Source: Oncomelania hupensis (Eukaryota > Mollusca > Gastropoda > Littorinimorpha > Pomatiopsidae). Taken from it: a stretch of DNA of 64,000 nt. The DNA lies in the NCBI GenBank assembly GCA_036898135.1, contig JBAHVR010000218.1:23501-87500 (forward strand), given 5' to 3'. The notes under the pieces are model-generated. The model searched no databases and was not told the origin of the DNA. It saw nothing but the letters and a program-made list of their open reading frames with translations. The translations under genes were made by a program, and so were the position numbers. Below, in pieces: positions 11,001-22,100 of this stretch (its first letter is position 1; each line of letters begins with the position of its first letter).

Positions 11001-11936
11001 ACCCACATGGGTCTGTTTCAGTGGGTTAGAATGCCATTTGGATTAGTTTCTGCTCCTGCTGTTTTTGCTCGCATGATGAGGGTGTTGGAACTCCAGGAAG
11101 TTTCAGCTATGAATTTTTTCGATGACATTCTTGTGCACAGTGAAGCTTTCCAACAACATCTGGTGCATGTGAGGGGAGTTCTTCAGAAGCTGAAGCAGTA
11201 CGGTCTTACTGCTCGACCATCGAAGATTGCTGCTGGTTTTCGCAGTCTTGAGTTTCTTGGGCATGTGGTTGGTGAGGGAGTGTTGCGGCCTGAGGGGAAG
11301 AAGATTGAGAAGATTTTGGCCATCCCTACACCTACGACCAAGAAACAGGTCCGTTCGATTCTGGGGCTGTTGGGATTCTGCAGATGCTACATCCCAAATT
11401 TTTCTGCACTGCTTGCACCCATTTCGGATCTTACGAAGGATTCAAAGGTCAGGTCCATTGTGTGGTCAGCTGAATGTGATGAGGCGTTGACTGCGGTGAA
11501 ACGCTTGTTTTCTACTGCACCAGTCTTGCAGTTGCCACGATTGCAGGAACAGTTTGTACTTCGTACAGATGCCAGTTCGTTTGGTGTTGGTGCTGTCTTG
11601 ATGCATGAGATGGAGGGTGTTTTGCATCCGGTCTGTTTCGCCAGCAGGAAGTTGTTGCCCAGGGAAGTGAGGTACAGTACCATTGAGAGAGAGTGTCTTG
11701 CCATTGTATGGGCTGTCTCGAAGTTCTCACGTTTCCTGTGGGGTGTTGCGTTCATCTTGCAGACAGACCACAGACCGCTCACATACATGCAGACATGTAG
11801 ATTCAAGAATACACGAATCATGCGATGGGCTCTGTCTTTGCAAGAGTACAATTTTCATATTGAACCTCTTCCGGGATCTCGCAACATTCTTGCTGATCTT
11901 CTGTCGCGATCTGCTGTTGATCAGTTTGTGCCGTAA
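8082..11936 (+). CDS. Gag-Pol polyprotein lacking the integrase core
   Basis: I choose ATG 8082 (MDNYDDLFEKF) because the 18 codons upstream look like leader. Order in the 1284-residue product: Lys/Glu-rich coiled coil with tandem repeats of KEMELEARKLE; SCAN-like capsid region (about 125-300); two CCHC knuckles, CQLCKGSGHSSFKC and CYICGLGGHVKKNC; aspartic protease with LRDTGATICG; integrase HHCC zinc domain (SHDQLLAAH ... CEVC); then only about 110 residues of acidic linker before RT (VIEKSCSAYSSPVVLV, IDYRALNK, IDLAKGYWQI, and catalytic FFDD); RNase H (LRTDASSFGVGA, STIERECLAIVW, TDHRPLTY) at the C terminus. The DDE core and C-terminal domain of integrase, present in the relative at 37.4-40.8 kb, are missing without breaking the frame. 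Confidence 0.93.
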   Translation: MDNYDDLFEKFLKQAATLEVADKHKYVQECFDRLDRQREREAKQMDKETQKEMELEARKLESKKLDTQKEMELEARKLEAKKLDTQKEIELEREKTKQLELQANQGAHVVGQDQDHDQTYAKHQFKARPIFPKLPMFREKTDDIDSYLFRFETNANALGWEKSQWVVYLSALLEGNALSLYHSLAANGHCDYDILKDNLLKKFQCTAEGFREKFRATKPDANEPFQTFGIELNRLFDRWVALSGVKRTLDGIIDLVLGEQFLQSVSADLATFIRERGLVSLNDMVNCAESYRLARPGKNLARKASTSAFASVGQFNTVAETNAASGRSDFRGGYGGYRRQVGYRGRWNFNRSAPSTVADSQQGQSRGGFGRGSSMDFASKCQLCKGSGHSSFKCPLRNNPTNPCYICGLGGHVKKNCPFGSSALKTDTQKTQVVSAALPVGPEVVCSVASPAVGHLHLKLGTVKGTPCSVLRDTGATICGVRQRLVSSLEYIEGQVRCKTFGGEITVYPLAKLAVSTPYFSGQLVCAVLPDPVADLIIGNIAGLTDSVVGAQVSVELSVAAVITRARTAKKDFPHTPLVDVSQDFGISRQELIDFQKSDASLASCFAFAQSGERKAVGSAIYFFFEVAGVLYRSYEKPGQILQQIVVPERLRAAVLATSHDQLLAAHCGTRRTLTRVLSKFFWPGVSADTSRYVRTCEVCQKSKSRGKVPLVPLVVVQRVAEVEVCVDTVVCEGEMVKCDDLVSGKFVEVAKERVFPHVGCCSVGSELVNSAVVCEETTRQVLASVDVVQDEDDDILLPTLPLASSMTDEDISSVVFDELLPASDRQDLFSVFSDFADILTAKPGSFGGGLFLDVHLTSDVPVRRRAYDLPFASRQVVEREIQTMLELGVIEKSCSAYSSPVVLVQKKDHSCRFCIDYRALNKVTLFDAEPIPDVTELYTRLASSVFFTRIDLAKGYWQIVVNPVDRHKTAFATHMGLFQWVRMPFGLVSAPAVFARMMRVLELQEVSAMNFFDDILVHSEAFQQHLVHVRGVLQKLKQYGLTARPSKIAAGFRSLEFLGHVVGEGVLRPEGKKIEKILAIPTPTTKKQVRSILGLLGFCRCYIPNFSALLAPISDLTKDSKVRSIVWSAECDEALTAVKRLFSTAPVLQLPRLQEQFVLRTDASSFGVGAVLMHEMEGVLHPVCFASRKLLPREVRYSTIERECLAIVWAVSKFSRFLWGVAFILQTDHRPLTYMQTCRFKNTRIMRWALSLQEYNFHIEPLPGSRNILADLLSRSAVDQFVP

Positions 11937-12039
11937 ATTTTGCGGAAGAACTTCTTTTCTTAGAAAAGACTGCTGCTTTTCAAAAAGAAACCTCGGTCGG
12001 TCTCTTTTTTTCGTAGAGGGGGGGGGGGGGGGGGGGTAG
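11937..12039 (+). other. 3' untranslated segment with polypurine tract
   Basis: About 80 nt after the stop, a GTAGAGG plus about 20 consecutive G residues (12014-12036) sits immediately before the 3' LTR, where the plus-strand primer polypurine tract belongs. Confidence 0.8.
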
Positions 12040-13382
12040 TGTAGAGAACGGGATTTTTCCGGTTTTTTTATAATTCGATTATTGTACGGTGTTTTTGATT
12101 GGCTATGATTCGGGAGCCAATGATATGAAGGTTTGAATTAATCAAAGTTTGAATTAGAGGGAAAATTGTTCACTCACTCAGAAATTCTGTGTCGGCTGGT
12201 GTGCCGTGGAGCAGTGTGTGTGTAGGCCATGAAAAAGGAAAAAAAAGATTAAAAAAAAGAAAGTAAATTGAAAAAGAAACTAAAGGAGGTAGAAAGCGTG
12301 AGAGCCTATCAAGGTGAATAAGTTCTACGGTCTTTCTCTCTGGAAGTGGATGCTTATTTTGTGCTGTAAAGAATACAGGTATTTACAAGGTTTTTCATGA
12401 TTGTACAATGGGGATAAGTATATTTTTGTATTGAAAGGTAGTGAGCTGTTGTCCACTGAGATGGAATGTTGAATTTTCATTGATGTAATAATATTATTAA
12501 TTACGTGGGGCGATAGTTGTAGCGTAGTAGATAATGAAGTATGAATGAAATGCGTGAGCTTGTTTAATAGTAATTTTCATTCATGAACTGATTACCTGGA
12601 TGTGAATAATGATAGTGGAGGAAGGACAGTGGTGATCGTATACGAAACAGAATGGAACGAAGCGAGGAACAAAGGGAGATGAGCAAAGGATGAAACTAAA
12701 GAAGAATATATAGGGTATCCGAGTCAAAGAATTGACATTTGTATATATGTATGTCGTATAGCGGCCTACTGGAGGCTTACTTGGGGCGAGAGGCCTACTC
12801 AGGAGCGGCTGTGGCTCCGTGCTGTCCAGGTGGGGACAGGAGAGAAATCGAAGGCATCGTGTGGGACATCGGAGAGGGTCAGACCTTCGCTTCACCAAAG
12901 TCTACGTTATCTACTTCGGGTGGACTGGAGGTCACGATCGCTCCTCCACCCGTCGACGTTCGTTCGAGTGAATCATCTCTGGCATCTAGTGCCAGCTCGT
13001 GTGGAAACGGCCTGTAAAGGTACTGTGATTGTTTGTGCTTAATGTGGTGGTCAGGACAAGTGATTGCCTGACGGCGTTTATCCAGGCTCGGTCGCTCTAG
13101 TGCGGCATTGTCAAACCAGTGTGGGATTGGTGTATAAAGTGAAACGTGTTAGATTAATTGTATGAAAGGATTGGAGTGAAAGTTGATATAAAAAGTGCTG
13201 ATTATTTATATAAATTTTGAGAACGTGGAACGGATATCTGGTGTTGGTGTTTGTTTGTGTTGAGAAGAGTCCGTACGTTTGTGGGTGTGGTAGTTAACAG
13301 GGAGAACGTGCACGCACACATAATTCTTTAGGAGTCATATATATATATATATTGCATCTACACTAAATATCCATTCATTACA
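12040..13382 (+). repeat. 3' LTR
   Basis: 1343 bp, same ends as the 5' LTR. Differences seen by eye: GGATTTTT versus GTTTTTT near the start, GTTGC/GTGGC, GGAATG/GGATTG, and four extra bases of a TA run near the end. Confidence 0.95.
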
Positions 13383-13387
13383 GTCTG

Positions 13388-14337
13388 TTTATTATCCATT
13401 AGGACCAGATGATTTTAATACTGAATGGTTACAGTCAATTGATATCAATGAAAATTGTATTATAGTTGGTGATTTCAATGCTCATTCAACACTTTGGGAT
13501 AAAGGATGTAATTATAATACAAATAATCGTTTTATTGAAAATATAATTACTTCTGGTCTTATATTGTTAAATGATGGTAGAATAACACGGATTCCTGACA
13601 TAGCAACACACCAACCTTCTGCCATTGATCTAACGTTTGTATCGCCTGATTTGGCAATAGACAGTATATGGGAAGTGGACTCTGATTCCTTAGGTAGTGA
13701 CCATCTACCAGTTTTAACTGTAATAAATGAAAAGCCAGAGGTACAAATAGAAGATGATATTATACCAAAATATATTTATACTCGTGCAGATTGGAATCTG
13801 TATCAAATGCATTTATTGAACTCTGAAGATGACTTTCTACAAAATGAAGATATCAATGCAATTTATACAGGTTTTACAAAAACAATATTGTCTGCAGCTA
13901 ATAAGTCTATACCTATTAAGAGAAATTCTGTAAAGAAAAAACACAGTGGTAATATTTGATGGAATCAAGCATGTGCAGATGCAGTTAAGGAAAAAAAGTA
14001 TACATTTAAGAATTGGATAAAATGTAGATCTGTTTCCGCACATAGGCACATGAAATGTGCAAAAATTAATTGTAATAAAATTATAGCATCAGCAAAGAAA
14101 CAATATTGGGAAGATTTTTGTAAACAAGAAATATCAAATACATGTAATGTTAATACTGTTTGGAAAAAAGTAAAAGAAATGAAAAATGGCTTTCAGCTTC
14201 CTAAGTGTCCCATAAAAATAACTAACAATTTTCTTCTCCAAAGGAGAAATCTGAAGAATTTGGAAAACTTTTTGCAAATGCAAAACAATATATATAAGAC
14301 GGCATTTTTCCAAGAGCTCAACGAGTTTTTGTACTGA
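13388..14337 (+). pseudogene. LINE ORF2, endonuclease C-terminal part, decayed and cut off before RT
   Basis: Resumes the endonuclease interrupted at 5438. It carries IIVGDFNAH (catalytic D and N), SAIDLTFVSP and LGSDHLPV (catalytic D-H pair), which are the C-terminal blocks of an APE endonuclease. An in-frame TGA occurs at 13957-13959, where the family would be expected to have a Trp. A frameshift near 14225-14245 separates the following linker, where EEFGKLFANA is legible only in another frame. Sequence identity to the element stops around 14330, before any reverse transcriptase. Confidence 0.82.
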
Positions 14338-14391
14338 ATTCCATCTTCTACAGGGAACCATTGCGCGGTGACTTTGAATTCTGCTTTTTCT

Positions 14392-14683
14392 TCATTTGCG
14401 TTTGAGCGCAGGGTACGGGCTCATAGGAACTCCGACGGCAGACATCTGCATTGTCTCGTAGGGACCTCTGGGACAAGTGTAGCCGTCATCATCATTGCCG
14501 TTGCTGTCATCGAGGGTTATTTCGTAAACTGAACTTTCTGTGGCTCCTATGCAGGCACCGACGCCAGTGGGTGTGTTCAGAACAGGAGTGAGATAATCAG
14601 CGGGTCTGGCATCAGGATCCGGTCGTGGATTGCCGCTTGAATCAGGTTCCATTCGCAAGTATCCAAACTCGTCCTCGTCAGAC
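14392..14683 (-). CDS. Last exon: cytoplasmic tail with tyrosine motifs
   Basis: Acceptor TTTTCACCACAG precedes 14683; the exon reads to TGA at 14394-14392. The product is acidic, beginning SDEDEFGYLRM, and carries Tyr in GYLRM, DYLTPV, VYEITL, GYTCP and PYETM. YLRM and YETM fit the YxxM form recognised by PI3-kinase SH2 domains, and the others resemble generic SH2 or PTB ligands. This suggests a signalling receptor tail (inference). Confidence 0.7.
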
Positions 14684-15124
14684 CTGTGGTGAAAAGACGT
14701 GGTGTTACTATCTCTGTCTACAAAAGGTTGGGTTTATTACCACCCTCTATTATGTGGCAAATGCTTTTGAGGTAATACAAATTGTACTATAATGTAATGT
14801 ATTGTACTGTATTGTATTGTGAAAGGCACTGACATTGGTTGACTCCCTTCCCTCTCCCACAATTTCCTGAATGTGTAGTGAGACTGAACAGTTTCATCAA
14901 TGTATGTGGAAATTCGTATCTTGCCGATGTGAGCACGTACACATGGTGACGTTTAAAAAAAAAAAAAACTTCTCCATAACGTCATTCGAACCCATGATTA
15001 ATTGCCGCGCTCAACAGAAGGACCAATGCCGCATTTGGCTATGGTGGAGGGAGAGGGAAGGGAAGGGCGTGTGTGACGCGTCTTGACGTCATTGGCGAGG
15101 TATATGAGGATAGACGCGATGTGG
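14684..15124. other. Intron sequence, nothing recognised
   Basis: Contains ATTGT-type pentanucleotide runs (14785-14822) and an A12 run. The open stretch 14871-15086 has no protein-like features. Confidence 0.4.
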
Positions 15125-15200
15125 ATTCGTTAGTTAGTTAGCCATTTATTATAGGGTCCAGCGGACTGCAAAGAGCCGAATCATGACCACCGCGATATAA
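15125..15200 (-). repeat. Second copy of short retroposon 3' end
   Basis: On the minus strand it reads AGTCCGCTGGACCC...AATAAATGGC followed by (TAAC)n. It shares the GGTCCAGCGGACT and GAGCC(A/G)AATCA(G/T)GACC blocks with the 62-bp insertion at 5004-5065. Confidence 0.6.
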
Positions 15201-15589
15201 GAGCGTATCGCGCTTCACACGACGTAGAATTGTCCGCGATGTAGGGAAGAAAATTGCTACGTCGTGTGATGTGCTATATGACGCGACTGTTGACCTATCT
15301 ACCGTTTGGCTGTTTAATGGCCACTCTTTGAGACCATTACAATGATCTCCGGCATACTTATCTCATTGTCTCTAATCTTAAGGTGTGCTATGTAAAGGAT
15401 AAAGTAATACAATATTATAATGCAATACAATATTCTACGTATGGTTCATGTACGGTTTAGGATAACCCAAATTAAAATCAGCCGAACCATAGAGGCTATT
15501 TATGCAGACAATACAATGCAATAGAATACAATATAATACAGTAAGTCCTCGGGTTACGCCGGTCTCGACTTACGTTGTTTTGTGGTTAC

Positions 15590-17141
15590 GACGCTCCTCC
15601 CCATAAAAATATTGACGAAGTTAAAAAAGTCATTCTCAACATGCCCAAGAAATCCTGCTCTCTCGACCCTCTGCCCTACAAGTTTTTATTTGAATGTCTT
15701 GATGATCTCTTGCCTGTCATCACCTCCATCATGAACTCTTCACTCCAGTCTGGTTCTGTTCCTCCTTCGTTCAAACATGCTCTCATCATTCCTCTTCTGA
15801 AAAAAGGTACTCTCGATCCCGAAATACTGAAAAACAACCGACCTGTCTCCAACCTTCCGTTCCTCTCTAAAGTTCTTGAACGAATCGTTCTCTCTCAACT
15901 CCTTTCTCATGTCCAGACCCACAACCTGCTCGAGCCGTTTCAGTCAGCCTACAAAAAGAGCCACAGCACTGAGACCGCTTTGCTGCGTGTAGTAAACGAT
16001 CTGCTCATGGCGGCTAACCGAGGCCGGGTGTCCATTTTGACGCTGCTGGATTTATCCGCAGCCTTCGACACTATAGACCATGACATTCTTTGTGCACGAC
16101 TCCAGTCGGTGTTTGGCTGCACTGGGACGGCTCTGGCTTGGTTCCGTTCATACTTTCCGACCGCACTCAATCTGCTCTTGTCAATGGCACTCAGTTTTCT
16201 TCTTTTCCTCTGAGATTTGGAGTTTCACATGGTTCTGTTCTTGGTCCTATCCTCTTCACCATGTACACTCAACCTCTCAGCTCAATCATCAAAACTTTCG
16301 ATCATCTGTACCATTTCTTTGCTGATGACTCTCAAATTCACAACTCCGCTCCTCCAGCCGACATCCCCAGCCTTGCTGTCGCAGACTGGATGGCAGAAAA
16401 CAAGCTGAAGATGAGTGATGATAAAACTGAAGTCATCGCCATTGGTACCAACAGCAAGCTTCGCCAGCTCTCGACACACTCTCTGCAAGTCAATGATCAC
16501 TCTATCCCTTTCTCAACTTCTGCTCGAAATCTGGGTGTACATCTAGATGAGAGTCTGTCCATGGAATCTCACATCAACAATCTCTGCAAATCTCTGAATT
16601 TCCATCTTCGCCGTTTCAGCAAAATCCGCCAATATCTTTCTGTTGATTCTGCCAACAAGCTTGTCGTCTCCTCCATCCTTTCTCGGCTTGACTATTGCAA
16701 CTCTCTCTTGGCTGGTCTTCCTAACAACAAACTTCAAAAACATCAGCGCATTCAGAACCATGCCATGCCGCTCGGCTGGTGCTCCAACAATCCCGACGCG
16801 CTAGCGCCATTTCCGCTCTGACTGCTCTTCACTGGCTGCCAGTGAAAGCCAGAGTTGACTACAAAGTTGCCTCTCTTTGCTATCAGTCTCTTCATGACAA
16901 ACATTTTCCTGTCTACCTCTCTGAACTTCTCAACCCTTACAAGCCAACCCGCACTCTTCGCTCTCAAGACGCTTCTCTTCTGACAGTTCCTCGCTTCTCT
17001 CTTGAAACATTTGGCACGAGAGCCTTTTCCGTCTATGCTCCTACCCTGTGGAACAAACTCCCATGCAGCCTTCGCCAATCTCCATCTCTTGACTCTTTCA
17101 AAGCCCAAATGAAAACCTATCTCTTCCGCTTACACATGTAG
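15590..17141 (+). pseudogene. LINE reverse transcriptase (CR1/L2-like), frameshifted
   Basis: RT of a CR1/L2-like LINE in three frames. The first part carries PVSNLPFLSKVLERIV, STETALLRVVNDLL and LLDLSAAFDTIDHDIL (catalytic Asp in motif A). A frameshift near 16150 leads to HGSVLGPILFTMY and FFADDSQ (catalytic ADD), then NLGVHLD. A second frameshift near 16770 leads to the typical C-terminal region ALHWLPVKARVDYK ... FSVYAPTLWNKLP ... LKTYLF-like end. Endonuclease and the RT N terminus are absent. Catalytic motifs survive, but two frameshifts make it inactive. Confidence 0.88.
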
Positions 17142-17176
17142 AACATCCTCCCTTGCGGACACCCTGTCGCGCTGAC

Positions 17177-17290
17177 ATCTGAAATGTGTGTGTGTGTGTG
17201 TGGGTGTGTGTGTGTGTGTGTGTGTGAGTGTGTAAATATGTGTGTGTGTGTGTGTGAATGTTTGAGTGAATGCGTGTGTATGTGGATGCA
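17177..17290. repeat. (TG)n microsatellite
   Basis: Interrupted TG/GTGTGA repeat in the LINE 3' UTR. Confidence 0.9.
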
Positions 17291-17387
17291 TGTGCGTATG
17301 CGTGTACTTGTCTTAAAATTGTTTTGCTTTTTAAATGAAATTTGATCCCTCTTAACTTGTTTTCACTGTGAACAAAATTAGAACTGC

Positions 17388-17663
<276 letters not shown>

Positions 17664-18559
17664 GTGAATCACAAATATGTTTTCTTTTTTAAACCAGATT
17701 AATGCCATTACACAAGCTTTTATTCTCTTCATCAGGCCTGTCATATGTTGTAACGATGTTTAGTTATTCAACGATTATTCCACTTTTAAACTGCTGTATT
17801 TCACCACCATTTACACTTTACATCTTAGATGAGGCATTGTTGATCCGCCTCTTTTGGTATTAACGTCCCTCTCTTAATTTTTTTCTTTGAAATTACTCAG
17901 TTATTTTATAAGTTGATTGATTGATTGATTAACTGATTTTATGTTGTTTTTTTTTGGTTTGTTACCTTCACTAGGTTTACATGTTGTCTTGTTTTTAAAT
18001 GTACAATAGATTTATTATGCGTGTGTATCTGTGTGTGGCTGCGTGTGATCAAGCGCTTTGTGAAGCATTTTATGTTTGAATTGCGCTATACAAAATAAAT
18101 TATTATTATTAAATAATATTACGCGTCGTTCCGTCTTACGAGGTTTAGCGTCGTAAGCGACGTAAACAAACGGGAGCTAGTTTCGGGCGAGCGGCGGAAG
18201 AATACGCTTTGTTGTGGTTATACGGCGGGGAAGACGGCGTCGTTTCCTACGCTGGCGTCGCTTCATACGCTCAGTCACTGCACATACGCCATTTTGGTTT
18301 TTAACGCCGTCTATCTCTTTCACGTGTTTTATCGTATGTCATTAACAGTTACAGTACAGCATATAGCACTGTACGTACAGTACGTTTTTTTTTTTTTTTA
18401 TTTTATGTTACGACTTAGCCTACGTTTCGACTTACGATGAAATCGAGTTACGACGCGTACAACGAACGGATCAACGTCGTAACTCGAGGACCCCCTGTAC
18501 AAAGCATTATAATGCAAGACGACTACAATACAATACATTACAATACAAAATATACACAC

Positions 18560-18632
18560 CTATGCTGTTGTCTGTTAGGGGAAAGTAAAGGCAGTGGTGC
18601 TGGAGGCGACTGCTCAGATCGCTTTTCTCGGC
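18560..18632 (-). CDS. Exon of membrane protein gene: juxtamembrane cytoplasmic segment
   Basis: 73-nt exon between acceptor CTGTAATCAAACAG and donor AG|GTGTGT. With a phase-1 entry it reads C-REKRSEQSPPAPLPLL... with no stop and leaves phase 2, exactly what the last exon needs. It joins the transmembrane exon to the tail. Confidence 0.7.
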
Positions 18633-18664
18633 CTGTTTGATTACAGACAATGAAGATTATTATC

Positions 18665-18758
18665 GACGAGGATGATGATGCTGACGATGATGATGATAAT
18701 GATGATGATGATAATAATAATGATGATGATGATGGTGATGATGATGTTACAGATGATA

Positions 18759-18822
<64 letters not shown>

Positions 18823-18826
18823 CGAA
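18665..18826. repeat. (GAT)n microsatellite
   Basis: GAT repeat with AAT and GTT interruptions, in the short intron between the transmembrane and juxtamembrane exons. Confidence 0.95.
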
Positions 18827-18884
18827 GGGCGATTTACAATATATATTTGTCAATATCTCTGACAACGAAAGAGTAAAGTCTTAC

Positions 18885-19025
18885 ATTTAAGTTTGAAGAC
18901 AACAATGACAAGGGCGATGCTGATGGCGACGGCGGTACTTGCCACAACGGCCAAAATCACTACAACCATTCGAAGTCCTTGCTCTGTTAACGTAGCTGCT
19001 TCTTCGGATGACGTAGTTGCTTCTC
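18885..19025 (-). CDS. Exon of membrane protein gene: transmembrane helix
   Basis: 141-nt exon, acceptor CATTCCACCAG, donor AAAT|GTAAGA. The only stop-free frame gives EATTSSEEAATLTEQGLR, then an uninterrupted hydrophobic stretch of about 24 residues rich in V, A, I and L, then KLK as a basic stop-transfer. This orients the upstream exons outside and the downstream tail inside the cell. Confidence 0.8.
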
Positions 19026-19176
19026 CTGGTGGAATGATTTAAACAACACAGTTTTTTTTTTTAAATTCTTAAAGGCCTACCCTAGACGTCGGCGATATTT
19101 GGTTAAATAAAAGTGTTTGAGTTACATAATCAAAGAGTAGTTATTTTGTTTTCGTTAATTACCCGTACGATTTTTA

Positions 19177-22100
19177 ATTTCCTATCCTATCCTATCCAGT
19201 CCCGTAACCCGGAGGTCGTAGGGGCACCACAGATGATCGTTTAACCAGCATACTCCATCTTTCTCTGTCCTCAGCAGCCCTAATGGCTTCGCTCGTGTCA
19301 AACCAGTCCATTCTCCAATGTTGTCCTCCCACCTCTTTTTCGGTCTCTCTTTTCTTCTACCTCCTTGCACTGTGCCTTGCAGAATAGTCTTTGCAAGGAC
19401 TGATGATCTGGTGACGTGGCCGTACCATCGGAGGTTCCGTTTTTTCACCACTGTTAGCAGGTCATCGTGTTGTCCAATGGCTTGTGTGATGGTCTGGCGG
19501 ACTTCGTCGTTGATGATGGTTTGGGTACAGGAAATGCCCAGAAGTCTTCTGTAGCACCTCATCTCCATGCTTTGTATTCTTCGTTGGAGATCTGCTGTGA
19601 GGGTCCATGCTTCGCAAGCATATAGGAAGATGGAGATGACAAGGGAGAGCACCAGTCTTACTTTGGAATGTAGACAGACGGTCCTGTCTTTCCAAATGGG
19701 CTTCAACCTTGTCAGGGCAGCAGTTGTTGGTGCGATCCTGGAGAGGACTTCCTGTCGGGACCCATTGTCTGATACAATGGCTCCTAAATATTTGAAGCTA
19801 TGCACTGTGTTGAGGGATTGGCCTTGGACTTTGATGTTCGTGTTGATGCCATTGTTGTTGTTGGTCATCATTTTGGTCTTCTCTGCACTTATTTCCATTC
19901 CATAGGCTCTGGAGGTGGTGTCAAGCCTCTGTACCAGCTGTTTAAGTTCTTGTTCCTCTCCAGCCAATCCATCAATGTCATCCGCAAAACGAAGATTGGA
20001 GATTGCTCTACCCCCTATGCTGACTGTGCCTTTATGATCTGCAAGAGCATCTGACATGATGCGCTCTAGGAAGATGTTGAAGAGTGTTGGAGAGAGTAGG
20101 CATCCTTGACGCATACCGATTGTTGTTCTGAACCAGTTTCCCGATGACGCTGTTGTGGAGGACTGCACTGGTAGCCTTGTCATACAGGCTTTTGATGACT
20201 TCAATAATTTTAGTGCTGATGTTGTACACTTTCATTTTTGCCCATAAAGCTGCATGCCAGACTCGGTCAAACGCCTTCTTGAAGTCTATGAACACATGAT
20301 ATAGATGTTGTTGGTGCTGTAGGTATTTCTCACAGATTATTCTGAGGTTGAAAATCTGCTCAGTGGTACTTCGCCCTGCCATGAATCCTGCTTGTTCTTC
20401 AGCTATGATTTGTTTAGCTTGGGGTTTCAACCTGTTGAGTATTATTTTCAGGAGAACCTTGCTGGGATGGCTGATGAGGCTGATGGTGCGGTAATTTTCA
20501 AACTCCTGAAGGTTACCTTTTTTGGGAAGAGTGATGACAAGCGACTGGGTTCATGGTATAGGCCACTCCCCACTTTGCCAGATCTTGTTACAGATAATGG
20601 TGAGGGCATCAATCATCGCTTCTCCTCCTGCTTGTAGCAGTTCCGCGGGTATGTTGTCCACTCCCGCTGACTTCCCTTTCTTTAGCGATTGCACTGCTGC
20701 CTCAACTTCTACCCGGAGAATTGGGAGGATTTCTTCTTCTTCTCTGTTCTCGGGACATGCTAGAACTGATGGGTCTCCATTTGGTGTATGGTTGTAAAGA
20801 TCAGAGCAGTACTCAGTCCATCTGTCCAAGACTTCTTGTTCTTCTGTAAGGCATATGCCAGACTTGCTTTGGATCGTGGAGACTTTGGGCTGTTTGACAC
20901 TTGTCAGCCGCTTCACAGTCTGGTAGGCCTTCTTGTTGTTGTTCTTGTTCAGACTGTTCTCTATTTCCTGGCATTGATCTTCTATCCAGTTCTCCTTTGC
21001 TGTGCGAATGCCTTTTCGGATGTCATTGCTGATTTTTAGGTAGACGTCAGCTCCCTGTGAGGTGTTCTTTTTCTTTTTTTATCTGTCTTCGTTTATCACA
21101 CAGATACAAAAGTTCAAGTGTGATCCACGGCTTGTTCTTTGGTCGGTGCTTGCCAAGGATCTCAGTGGCGGCATATGTCACAGCCGAATTGAAGGTGGTG
21201 GTCATGGTGTTGACATCTACTTCACCAGCCCCCAAAATTAGCAGTGGTGCAAATTTTTCTCCAATTGTGGCCTGAAATAGTTCTGCCACCTCCGGGTCTT
21301 GCAGTTTGTCCAGGTAGAACTTCAGTCCAGTGCACTTTGCTGTATTTACTCTCTTCAAGTGGAGCCGGAAAGACATCATCATGAGATCGTGGTCACTTCC
21401 GATGTCTGCTCCTGGAAAGTGCGTGTCCTGCCAATGTTGATGCTTGATCTGAAGCGTTTCTTGACCATGATGTAGTCTATTTGGTTGTGATGCTCACCGC
21501 CGGGACTGTGCCATGTCCATCGTCTGGAGTTTTTGTGGAGACCAAGCGTGTTTGCCAGTACCAGATTGTTGTATCTGGCAAACTCCAAGAGTCTCCGACC
21601 CCTGCCATTTGTCTCGTTGTTGCAGTGGGGTCCACATGTGTCTCCCCAGTTGTGGTGCGCATCTTGGCCATTCTTGGCATTCCAGTCGCCTTGCACTATG
21701 ACTATGTCGTTCTTCGGCACTTGGTCAAGGACCGCCTTTAGATTTTCATAAAAATCCTCCACTTCGCTGTTGTCATAGTCTGATGTTGGGGCATAGGCCT
21801 GGATGATGGTGATGTTGAAAGGGGCTGCTCTCAGGCGTATGGTAATGAGTCTACTGGAGACTGGGCGGCAACCCATGACAGTTGCTAGAATGTTCTTGTG
21901 GACCAAGAATCCAACGCCGTGTTCGTGCCTGTCATCTCTACCGCTGAAAAAGAGCTTGTGGCCTTTGTCGGTCGTTGTTTCACCTAGGCCTTTCGAACGC
22001 AGTTCGCTGATGCCTAGAACGTTCCATCGATAGTGGTCCAACTCGTGGGCCAATTCTTCTAATTTTCCTTCCGCAGTTAGGGTCCTGACATTCCAGGTTC

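Larger units (their letters stand above)
5439..13382 (+). mobile_element. Ty3/gypsy LTR retrotransposon, integrase-first (Gmr1-like), integrase core deleted
   Basis: Complete 7.9-kb element: 5' LTR 5439-6777, leader, one long gag-pol ORF 8082-11936, G-rich polypurine tract and 3' LTR 12040-13382. It lies between GTCAG (5434-5438) and GTCTG (13383-13387), a 5-bp target duplication with one mismatch. The two LTRs differ at only a handful of positions plus one TA-repeat length change, so insertion was recent. Domain order is protease, integrase zinc domain, RT, RNase H, as in the Gmr1 group. Confidence 0.92.
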
